NCBI RefSeq assembly: GCF_009618275.1
Contig: NZ_WIAD01000008.1
Span: 1-64,000, forward strand
Length of the DNA: 64,000 nucleotides
Direction of reading: 5' to 3'
From: Roseimaritima sediminicola
Lineage (GTDB): Bacteria > Planctomycetota > Planctomycetia > Pirellulales > Pirellulaceae
Shown here piece after piece: positions 15,296-24,200 of this stretch. Each line of letters starts with the position of its first letter. The first letter of the stretch is position 1. Under the pieces are notes generated by a model that saw only the letters and a list, made by a program, of their open reading frames with translations, searched no databases and was not told the DNA's origin. A program made the translations under genes and the position numbers.

Positions 15296-16093
15296 ATGAG
15301 TGAATCCGCACCGATTATTGCCTCCTGGCCCGACCATCAGCGAACGCCGTTGCGGTTCTGCTTTGTATCCGACCTCCACTGCTTCAGTGCCCGTTCGATG
15401 GTGCACCAACACGAGTGGTTGATCAACCGCGTGATCCAACGCAGCGACGTCTGCGTCTGGGGCGGCGACCTGTTTGATTTTCGCTGGAGTCAGGTCGGTC
15501 ACGAAGGGGAGTCGATCGACGCCGCCCTCCGGTGGCTGCAGCGGTACTACGAGCGCTACCCCGAGAAACAGTTTGTGTTTCTGAACGGCAACCACGATGC
15601 GCACGGCCGGTTTCGAGAACGGCTGGACGAATGGTCAGAGGGCCGCGAGCGATTTCGAAGCGGCCTGGATGCGTTGGTCGCCGACGATACCTTGTTCTTG
15701 CACGGCGACGTGATCGAAGGGACGGGCAGCGATCAATGCTTTGCCCGCTACCGCCGTACCTGGCAAGACAAACCTACGGCGCATCCTCGGGCCAGCCGCC
15801 TATACGATGCGGCCGTCTCGGTGCGACTGCACCAAGCCGTGGCCATGACGGCGCACCGCCGCCGTCGTACCTGTTTGCGACTGGACCGCTGGCTGCATCG
15901 CCAGGAAGCGCCGTGGTCGGATTCGATCCGCCGGGTCGTCTTTGGGCACACGCACCGTGCGCTAAATCGTTTTCTGTTCAAGGGTAAAGAGTTCTACAAC
16001 GCCGGTGCGGCGATCCGTCATGTCAACTTTCAGCCAATTGAGCTGATGTGTTTTGACGAGGACCAGAACGGTCGGCCCGACGGTTCCCTGTAG
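15296..16093 (+). CDS. Metallophosphoesterase (LpxH-like calcineurin fold)
   Basis: 265 residues from ATG 15296 (in-frame TTG just before). Dimetal motifs: FVSDLHCFS (D-x-H), WGGDLFDF (GD), NGNHDAHG (GNHD), LHGDVIEG and VFGHTHRALN (GHTH). A sequence similar to UDP-2,3-diacylglucosamine pyrophosphatases but also to generic phosphoesterases. Sits 27 nt after egtB, so it may be in the egt operon by read-through; no known role in ergothioneine. Confidence 0.82.
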   Translation: MSESAPIIASWPDHQRTPLRFCFVSDLHCFSARSMVHQHEWLINRVIQRSDVCVWGGDLFDFRWSQVGHEGESIDAALRWLQRYYERYPEKQFVFLNGNHDAHGRFRERLDEWSEGRERFRSGLDALVADDTLFLHGDVIEGTGSDQCFARYRRTWQDKPTAHPRASRLYDAAVSVRLHQAVAMTAHRRRRTCLRLDRWLHRQEAPWSDSIRRVVFGHTHRALNRFLFKGKEFYNAGAAIRHVNFQPIELMCFDEDQNGRPDGSL

Positions 16094-16149
16094 CGCCGGC
16101 AAACCAGCGCCACAGCGGCTGGTTCGCCGCCAGGCCCGCCCGCGCGAGT

Positions 16150-16347
16150 TCAGACTTGGCGGACCTGGACGGGCCAGTTGGCGGACGGACGCACGCGCAG
16201 GCGGACCAATTGGCGGATCTTTTCGCCGCCGCGTAAAGGTGGGACCTCGTCGTCGTCGCCCAGCAATTCGTTTTGATGGACGCGCGAGACACCGACCACC
16301 GGGTAGGAGACGCCGTGGTTGGTTTGAATGAACGGTACAGCAATCAT
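16150..16347 (-). CDS. Small hypothetical protein, 65 aa
   Basis: ATG 16347 to 16150. The residues FIQTNHGVSYPVVGVSRVHQ look protein-like, and the frame uses codons like neighbours. No family known and a weak ribosome binding site. The rest of 16094-16547 holds only the terminator below. Confidence 0.4.
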   Translation of the reverse strand: MIAVPFIQTNHGVSYPVVGVSRVHQNELLGDDDEVPPLRGGEKIRQLVRLRVRPSANWPVQVRQV

Positions 16348-16473
16348 CGTATCAGCTCGAGGTTTCGATAGGTTTTTGGGAAAGCGGCCGCGGTAGGGCC
16401 TGGAGTTCTGGTAGTCAAGAGGTGCAATCGCTGTGCCAAACGTTCAAAGGCGATGGCCGGTGGCGCACGACAA

Positions 16474-16502
16474 AAGGCCGTCCGGGAATCCCGAACGGCC
16501 TG
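16474..16502 (-). terminator. Terminator of the DUF11-type gene
   Basis: AGGCCGTTCGGG-ATT-CCCGGACGGCCT, a 12-bp stem with one G-T pair, followed on the minus strand by TTTTG; 45 nt past the stop at 16548. Confidence 0.75.
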
Positions 16503-16547
16503 ATGCCGTACTTGTTTACGCTGCCGCGGGAAGCGGCGAAGCGGAGG

Positions 16548-18233
16548 TTAGCGCTGGAACAACCGCGTGGGTTCTTCGGCGGTCACCTTTTCATTGAGCA
16601 GATCGCTGGTCAGGTTGACCGTAAAGCGAACCGAATCGGCACCCGTACTTTTGGCTTCGACGCGGAAATCAGCGCGGTCGCCAGGGGCCATTTCCTTGAC
16701 CGGTTCGAATTCGATGGTCGAACCGTTCTGGCTCTGGTTGGTCGGACCGTTGGCCGAAACAAATTCCAGTCCATCCGGCAGCTCGGCCGTCAAGCGAACG
16801 TTCTGATCGGGAGCATCGCCTTCGTTCCAGACGCGGATCGAGTAGACGACATTGTCACCCTTGTCGACCGGATCTTCATCGTCGATGACCATCAGTTGCA
16901 TGGCCGGCAGGCGAACGACTTTAACGGTCGTCATCGCGGTGCTGGTCGCTTTGGCAGTGGCCTTTGCCTGATCTTCGGCAGGACCCACCGAGCAGACGTA
17001 GGTGGCTTTGATCTTGGTGGGGATCTCCGTCAGATCATTGGGACGCAGAGCGTACTCAAAGGCCACCGTCTGACCCGCTTCGAGGCGGTCGATCGTCAGC
17101 ATTTCAGCTCGCATATTCGCCTGAGGATCATTCTGCTTCTGATCGTTCTGCTTCTGATCGTTCTGCTTCTGATCGTTCTGCTTCTGATCGTTTGCAGGCG
17201 TTGGCTGATTTTGGTTGTTGTTGCCCTGGTTGGACTGGCCGTTTTGCGAGCTCTGGCCACTCTTCATTTCGGGATCGCTGATGTTCACCAGGCGAGCGCC
17301 TTCGGGGACCATCACTTCGATCTCGACATCTTCGGCGGGCACGTTCCCGGTGTTCGTTACGCGGGCATCAAAGCGGGCCAGTTCGTCGCCGTACAGGCGG
17401 TTGGGTCCGCTCAGCTGGGCAGCCAGATCGGCGGCGACGACCTTGGTCGTGGTTTCTTTACTGCGCGAGCTCAGGTCGCTGTCCTGGGCCTTGGCCTGGG
17501 CGCGGCTGGAGAACTCACCGGCTTTCTTGGCGTAGACCCGAGCGACGAATTCACGGGTGTCGCCGGCGCCGAGTCCGTCGACGTTGAACTTCAGATCGCT
17601 TTCACCTTCGATGGTAGCCAGATCGCTGCCCAGCGAATCGGTGACTTCGATGGCGCCGACATCGCCGGTTCCGCCATTTTTCAGCGTGTAGCGCAGCTCG
17701 ATCACTTCACAGCGATTGACTTTGTCGGGGGCCGACTTGGTCAATTCCAGCTGCGGCTTGACCACTTTGCTGGTCAGGCACAGAGCCGGGGTGTACGAGG
17801 TGACTTCGAGGCAACTTTTCAGTTCGCCTTCTTCGTCCGCGGTGGCTTTGACCTGGAAGGTACGGCTTTCACCGGGCTGCAGCATTTTGATCGTCATCTG
17901 TTTGCCGCCGCCTTTTTCCTCCGCAGCTTTCTTGTTTTGCTTTTGATTCTGCTGCTGCATCGAAACCGATTCGATGGTCAGGCCTTTGGCTTTGGCCTGC
18001 TTCAGCTTGACATTGTGCAGGACAATGTTGTCCGAGGTGTTCTTCACCGTCACCTGGTAATGGAACGATTCGCCGCTGCGAACCTCCTGGGGCAGTTCGG
18101 CCTGTACCTGAAGCAACCCGTCGCCGGTTTGGATCGAGTCCGCCGCGGACAGCGGTGCGGTGCACAGGGCGAGTAGGGCGAGGGTGCCGCCCAGGCCGCC
18201 GAGTACGGGCTTGAGGAAAGAAAGGTGTGTCAT
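16548..18233 (-). CDS. Exported DUF11-repeat envelope protein
   Basis: 561 residues from ATG 18233, with GGAG about 8 nt upstream; the longer frame to 18284 would bury the signal peptide. Signal peptide residues 1-31 (GGTLALLALCTAPLSAAD). Then about four immunoglobulin-like DUF11 units (SGESFHYQVTVKNTSDNIV, NRCEVIELRYTLKNGGTGDV, YGDELARFDARVTNTGNVPA, KGDNVVYSIRVWNEGDAPD). A Gln/Asn-rich linker holds four copies of DQKQN. Probably part of the crystalline or protein-rich planctomycete cell wall, or its processing; this is inference from the domain type. Confidence 0.82.
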   Translation of the reverse strand: MTHLSFLKPVLGGLGGTLALLALCTAPLSAADSIQTGDGLLQVQAELPQEVRSGESFHYQVTVKNTSDNIVLHNVKLKQAKAKGLTIESVSMQQQNQKQNKKAAEEKGGGKQMTIKMLQPGESRTFQVKATADEEGELKSCLEVTSYTPALCLTSKVVKPQLELTKSAPDKVNRCEVIELRYTLKNGGTGDVGAIEVTDSLGSDLATIEGESDLKFNVDGLGAGDTREFVARVYAKKAGEFSSRAQAKAQDSDLSSRSKETTTKVVAADLAAQLSGPNRLYGDELARFDARVTNTGNVPAEDVEIEVMVPEGARLVNISDPEMKSGQSSQNGQSNQGNNNQNQPTPANDQKQNDQKQNDQKQNDQKQNDPQANMRAEMLTIDRLEAGQTVAFEYALRPNDLTEIPTKIKATYVCSVGPAEDQAKATAKATSTAMTTVKVVRLPAMQLMVIDDEDPVDKGDNVVYSIRVWNEGDAPDQNVRLTAELPDGLEFVSANGPTNQSQNGSTIEFEPVKEMAPGDRADFRVEAKSTGADSVRFTVNLTSDLLNEKVTAEEPTRLFQR

Positions 18234-18393
18234 GGTGTCATTCTCCAATGTCGAGAAGCGAAAAGGGTCAACGGACGCCAACAAGGCGTCTCTTCACGAC
18301 GGAGATCTTTTGCAATGATCGTGCCAACCGGCGGTGTGATCGACTCAACCGGCGCAATGGCACCCGGCACAGTATTTCTGCCGACCGGCCTGT

Positions 18394-19575
18394 TCACACG
18401 ACTTCGGCGATCGTCTTGTCCTCTTGCAACGCCTCGTCATCGTCCAGGTGCGGGCGCTCCGCTTCGCCCAGGACCACGGCAAACGCATGGGTTGCCTCGA
18501 AGCCCGCCAGGACTTTGCGCAGGACAATCAGCAGAGGCACCGCGAGAAAGACTCCGGGAAATCCCCACAAGAAGCCCCAGAAGGCAACGGCCAAGAGGAC
18601 CACGACAGGGCCCACACGGAGCGTCCGGCCGAGAATAGCTGGCGTTACCAATTGGCCTTCCACCGCGGTAGTCAACCAGAACGCCACAGCGGCCAATGCC
18701 GAACCAGCGATGGTGTCGAAGGATCCAGAGGCTGCTAGGAAGACGACCGCCGTGGCAGCTAAGGGGCCAACATAGGGGATAAAGTTGAACAGCGCCGCCA
18801 GAACGCCCCACAGCACGGGCGTCGGCATGCCGACCAGATACATCACGATCGTAACGGCCACGCCCAGGCCGGTATTGATGGCCGTGATCTGTGCCAGGTA
18901 GCGACCGACGCTGGCCTGGATGTCGCTAATCTTTTCCAGGACATTTTCCCGCGAGTGATGATCCGGTAGAACGCCCAGCATGCGATTCAGCAGATCGTCG
19001 CCGGTCGACAACATGAAGAAGGTCAGCACCGCCACGGCCACGATAAACGCCAGCCACTTGCCCGTCTGGTTGATCACGGTCGTCTCATCGATCAATGAGG
19101 GTTTCTCGTACGAGACCGTCAGCTTGGGTTCGCCTTTCTGCAGCGGTGTGGTGGCCTCGTCGATGGTTTCATCCGCACGGTCGATCGTGGTCAGCGGCTC
19201 GGCGATGGCGCTAAATTTCTCGCGTACCGTAATCAAGCTTTCCGGAGCCGCCTCGATCCACTTCTGGGCGGGCGAGTACAGCAGGGTCACGATCACGGCC
19301 AAGACCGAGAAAATTGCCGTGATCACCAGCACACTGGCCATGGTCTGATGAAGGCCGTATTGGCAGATACGGGTGACGAGCGGCCGGAGCGTCAGGTAAG
19401 CCAAGGCGGCGATCACGATCGGTACGAACAGATCGCTGGCCACATACAACACACCCATCACCAGGATCGCCGCGATTACGGTCACCACCACCGGTACCCA
19501 CCGCTGCGCCTTGGGATGGCTGTGCGCAACAATCCCCGCGGGCTCTGCCGCGTTGCGGCGATCTGGATCGAGCAT
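18394..19575 (-). CDS. AI-2E family transporter (PerM-like permease)
   Basis: 393 residues from ATG 19575; the frame continues upstream but without protein-like sequence. About eight predicted membrane helices: WVPVVVTVIAAILVMGVLYV near the start, ASVLVITAIFSVLAVIVTLL, AFIVAVAVLTFFMLSTGDDL, and a C-terminal set with FNFIPYVGPLAATAVVFLAA, the family hallmark. A cytoplasmic or periplasmic helical loop separates the halves. The family includes AI-2 exporters and Na+/H+ antiporters; the substrate cannot be read here. Confidence 0.87.
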   Translation of the reverse strand: MLDPDRRNAAEPAGIVAHSHPKAQRWVPVVVTVIAAILVMGVLYVASDLFVPIVIAALAYLTLRPLVTRICQYGLHQTMASVLVITAIFSVLAVIVTLLYSPAQKWIEAAPESLITVREKFSAIAEPLTTIDRADETIDEATTPLQKGEPKLTVSYEKPSLIDETTVINQTGKWLAFIVAVAVLTFFMLSTGDDLLNRMLGVLPDHHSRENVLEKISDIQASVGRYLAQITAINTGLGVAVTIVMYLVGMPTPVLWGVLAALFNFIPYVGPLAATAVVFLAASGSFDTIAGSALAAVAFWLTTAVEGQLVTPAILGRTLRVGPVVVLLAVAFWGFLWGFPGVFLAVPLLIVLRKVLAGFEATHAFAVVLGEAERPHLDDDEALQEDKTIAEVV

Positions 19576-19865
19576 GGGACACCTGAAGACGAGTGGGAAT
19601 GCCGAATGAGCTTTTCTGTCCGGGGGAAGCCTCATCAGCTGTGTGTGCGTGTGCCTGGAAAGCCATCCCAAAGGAAGACCATCGCAAAACGCTGTAGCAA
19701 TCGTCGTACCACTGCGGCACATCGTTTGCACCCTCGCTGCTGGCATGTCGCCTAAACGGCTCAAGGAGTCGACAGGCCGTTATCATGGGAGGTTCACAAC
19801 GCTGGCGTTGAGCGCACGATCACGAAGAAAACAGAACGATTCCGCTTGTTTGAAATTTTGTACAG

Positions 19866-21032
19866 ATGGCATTCACCTTGATCATCGCTTGGCTGATCCT
19901 CCTTTTGCTGGCCGCATTGGTTGGCGGATCGTTGTTGAATCTAAGCAGCAGCCCGCACTGGTTCGTACGCGGTTGGGATTTTCCTCGCGTTCAGATTCTG
20001 GCGTTGGCCTGGATGTTGACGGGAATCTACTGGTTGCTCTGGGTGCTGGGCCCGACGGATCTGCCGCCGGCGTGGATCAGCCTGGCGATCGCCGTGGGGC
20101 TGACGCTGTGGCATGGCTTCCGCATCCTGCCCTACACCCCGCTGCTACCCAAACAATCCGTCGTCACGCCAGCGCACCTCTGTCGGTCGCCCAAACGCGA
20201 CGAGCGTACGCTGCGGACGGTGATGACGAATGTGGAAATGGAAAACGACCAGTTCGATGTTTGGATGGACGTCATGCGGCAAGCGGACCCGGATATCCTG
20301 TTGGTCGTCGAAGTCGACCAACGCTGGATCGACGCGGTTCAGCCCTTGATTGAAAGCTACCCCCACCAGGTCATCGAACCTCGCGACAACTGGTACGGCA
20401 TGATGTTGCTGTCCCGGTTGCCGATTGTGACCTACGAAGTGTTGCACTTGGTCCAGAAAGACATCCCGTCGATCGACGCCAAGATTCGCTTGGACGACGG
20501 AACACTGATGCGTTTTGTCGGAGTGCATCCGCGACCGCCCGAACCGGTCCGCGACAACGATGCCAAGCCGCGAGACGCGGAGCTGACCTTGTGGGGCGAG
20601 GAACTGGCCGAGGACGACGGGCCGGTGATCATCGGTGGCGACTTAAACGACGTCGCTTGGTCGGCCACGACGCGGCTGTTTTTGCGAGTCAGTGGGCTGT
20701 TGGACCCCCGGCGGGGTCGCGGCTTCTACAACACCTTCCACGCCGATCACTGGTACATGCGTTTTCCGTTGGACCACATCTTTCATTCCGCGCACTTCAC
20801 GATCAGCAAGCTGCAGCGATTGCCCTTCGTCGGATCCGATCACTTTCCCATGCTGATCGATCTGCGCTATACGCCTTCGCAGTCCGATGAGCAGGACGTG
20901 CTGGAGACGAAGCAGGCGGATGATGAAGAGGCCGAAGTTCGCATCGAGCGGGCCATCGAGGACGAGGACCTGGACGGCGAAGCGGTAGACGAGGGCAAGC
21001 GCGAAAGCATTAAGGATGTGAAAACTGGCTGA
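19866..21032 (+). CDS. Endonuclease/exonuclease/phosphatase family protein with membrane helices
   Basis: 388 residues. N-terminal membrane segments at about 3-25, 42-62 and 66-85 (TLIIAWLILLLLAALVGGSL, AWISLAIAVGLTLWHGF). The EEP domain (115-340) has ADPDILLVVEVDQRWIDAV, FVGVHPRPP, GPVIIGGDLNDVAWSATT and FVGSDHFPMLIDL, giving the catalytic Glu, Asp/Asn and Asp-His. C-terminal 45 residues are acidic and charged. Could be an extracytoplasmic nuclease or phosphodiesterase; substrate unknown. Confidence 0.85.
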   Translation: MAFTLIIAWLILLLLAALVGGSLLNLSSSPHWFVRGWDFPRVQILALAWMLTGIYWLLWVLGPTDLPPAWISLAIAVGLTLWHGFRILPYTPLLPKQSVVTPAHLCRSPKRDERTLRTVMTNVEMENDQFDVWMDVMRQADPDILLVVEVDQRWIDAVQPLIESYPHQVIEPRDNWYGMMLLSRLPIVTYEVLHLVQKDIPSIDAKIRLDDGTLMRFVGVHPRPPEPVRDNDAKPRDAELTLWGEELAEDDGPVIIGGDLNDVAWSATTRLFLRVSGLLDPRRGRGFYNTFHADHWYMRFPLDHIFHSAHFTISKLQRLPFVGSDHFPMLIDLRYTPSQSDEQDVLETKQADDEEAEVRIERAIEDEDLDGEAVDEGKRESIKDVKTG

Positions 21033-21235
21033 CGACGCTCGGTCAGTCTTGCCTGCGTGCTGGCCACCCCGCCGGCCCGGTGATGTGCTGGCCCGTCCGG
21101 AGGGGCGTGATCCGTCCGCCGAAGTGTAGACCCGCTCAACTTTTCTTGCCGAGCCGGTACAATGAACGCCGATCGGGAGTCGCTCTGGGCGTTGACTCTC
21201 TGAAACGCTTGGATTCAATCGCGATAGTTTTGCCA

Positions 21236-24200
21236 ATGGACCGACCAGCCCCGGCGGATGATCCAGCCGGAAGTGAACCTGTGAGTGCTGCCGCCGTGCC
21301 GATCGTGGGGATCGGAGCATCGGCAGGAGGCTTGTCGGCCCTAGAGACGCTGTTCGAACAGCTGCCGCCGGATACCGGCGCGGCGTTCGTCGTCGTGCAA
21401 CATCTGTCGCCAGACTACCAGAGTCACATGCGTGATTTGTTGGGGCGGCGGACACGGATGCGGACCGAGCAGATCACCGAGACGCTTCGGCCGCGTCCCA
21501 ATACGGTTTATTTGCTGCCACCGGCCAAGCATGTGGAGATCGAGGATGGTTGCCTGCGGTTGTGCGATCGGCAGCACACCGGCGAGTTGAACCTGCCGAT
21601 CGACAAATTCTTTCGCTCGCTGGCCCGGCAGCAGGACCGCCAGCTGGCGGCAGTGATTCTTTCGGGCACCGGCAGTGATGGCAGTGAAGGCATCGTGGCT
21701 GTCCATTCGGCGGGCGGTTTGGTGTTGTGCCAGGACGAGGACAGCGCCCAGTTCAACGGCATGCCGCTGAATGCCCTGAAGACCGAGACGGTACACATCG
21801 CCGCCCCGGTGGCCGAGCTTGCCGAAGCCCTGGTGTCGTACCTGGGCGGTGCGGCCATCGACGCGGTGATCTCGCAATCGGTTCCCGCGATGGAGCATAC
21901 GGACCTGGAAGCGGTCTATCAGCGCTTGGACGAAGCTTGCGGCGTCGATTTTACCCAGTACAAGGACGGCACGTTCACGCGGCGGTTGTCGCGTCGGATG
22001 ATGCTGTGCAAAAAGGAGCAACTGGGCGAGTACCTGGAACTGTTGGACTCCGACCCCAACGAACTGTCGCGTCTGGCCGATGATCTGATGATCGGAGTGA
22101 CGCGGTTTTTTCGCGACCCCGACGGTTACCACCGATTGGCGCGACGGGCGATCCGCACGGCGGCAGCTGCGAAATCCGACGGGGATGAGTTTCGCGCCTG
22201 GATCGCCGGTTGTGCGACGGGCCAGGAAGCCTACAGCGTGGCGATGCTGATCCATCAGGAACGCGAGCGGACGGGAACGGATTTTGAAATCAAGATCTTC
22301 GCGACCGACGTCCACCCCGACGCGATTCGGTTTGCCCAACGCGGCCTGTACCCCAAGGAATCCTTGGCGGAGATTCCCCGCGAGTTTCAGGAAAAGTATC
22401 TTGTCTCGACGCCCCAGGGCTTTGAAATCAATCGCGCGGTCCGCAATTCGATTGTGTTTGCTCGCCACGACGTGCTGCAGGATGCGCCCTTCACCCACAT
22501 GGATTTGATCACCTGTCGCAATCTGTTGATCTATCTGGTCGACGAAGCCCAGGAACGCGTTCTGAACATGTTCGTTCACGCCTTGAAGTCCCGCGGCGTG
22601 TTGTGGTTGGGGCCCAGCGAAACGCCCGGAGACCTGACCGACGATTTTGTCAGTTTGGATAAGCATTGGCGGCTGTTTCAAAAGCAGCGTGAGACGCGGA
22701 TGCCGCTGGATCTGCGGCTCCGCAATCGTCCCTTGACCAACAAGCGGTTGGCGCCGCGTCCCAGTCCGCCGCGTTCGCCCTCCACGGCGCTGATCGCTTC
22801 CTACGATCGCATTCTGGATCTGTACGCGCCCCCCGGCCTATTGATCGATGACCAACACCGCCTGCTGCAGATCTTTGGCGACGTGACTCGCTACGTCCAG
22901 CTGCGTCCCGGCCGGTTGCACGGCACTGTCGAGGACGTGCTCGTGGAGGTCTTGCAGTCGCCGGTGCTGGTGGCGCTGCAGCAGATCCACAGCGAGCAAG
23001 GGCACGTGGTCAGCGAAACCATTGCGTTTGCGGACACGACGCTGCAGCTGCGTGTGCAACGCTTTCAGCACGCCGGCCGCGACGAGACTCACTACCTGAT
23101 CACGTTTTCCACCATGGTTTCGCCTCCGCCTGCGGACGACTCCTCTACCGAGGTGGCGAGCGCAGAGAAGGATTCGTCCAGCACCTCGCCCGCCCACGCC
23201 GCGATGGGCAACGGTCACGGTTCGTCCCGCGGCAAGGCAGACGCTGTATCGCTCTCGGAGACACATGTCGAACGCACGCGATTGTTGGAGATGGAGCTGG
23301 AGTTTACCCGCGAGAATCTGCAGGCCACGATCGAAGAAGTCGAAACGACCAACGAGGAACTCCAGTCCAGCAACGAAGAACTGACCAGCAGCAACGAAGA
23401 GCTGCAAAGCACCAACGAGGAGCTGCACAGCGTCAACGAAGAACTGCATGCTACCAATGCCGAAAGCAACCGTCGCCTGCAGTTGTTGACCGAGATCACG
23501 CACGACTTGGAGAGCGTCTTAAAGGAAAGCGATGTTGGTATCGTACTGGTCGATACGGACCTGAATATTCGGCGGGTCACACCGGCGGCGGCCGATATCC
23601 TGCTGATGCGGCGAAGCGAAGACGATCAGACGCTGCATGACTATGCCGACGCGTTAGAAGAGGTGCATCTGGTTGATTTGGTGCGGGAGGTGCAAGCCAA
23701 ACACGAATTGGTCGAGGTCGAAGCGTTGGATCGACGGGGCGAACCGATCTTGCTGCGGGCCGCGCCCTATCGTGATCGCAGCGGGGTCATTCTGACCATG
23801 ACGAACCTGCGGAACGTCAAAGAAACGGCCAGCCGGCTGCGTAGTCTGACCTCGATCGTGCAGGACAGTACCGATGCGATCATCGGGATCGACTTGAACC
23901 AGCGGATTACCAGCTGGAACCGCGGTGCCAAGCGGCTGTTTCGCACGGATCTGGATGTCGGCCGCGGCGTAAAACTGGACGACGTCGTGCCGCAAAAGAT
24001 CCAGGCGGTTTGCACCGAGATGATGTCGGAGCTGACCAGACGCGGTGAGGTGGAACCCCAGGAAGTCACCGTCACCCTATTCGACAAACCGCTGACGTTG
24101 CTGATCCGAGTGACGCCGGTGTTGGATGACTTGGAACGCGTCGCCTCGGCCGCGATCACCCTGTACGACGTGACCACCGTGCGTTTCACCGAAGAGCAGT

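Noticed and set aside
16422-18176. 584-codon plus-strand ORF with LLLIVLLLIV repeats
   Set aside because: It is antisense to the DUF11 gene and created by the DQKQN-coding repeat.
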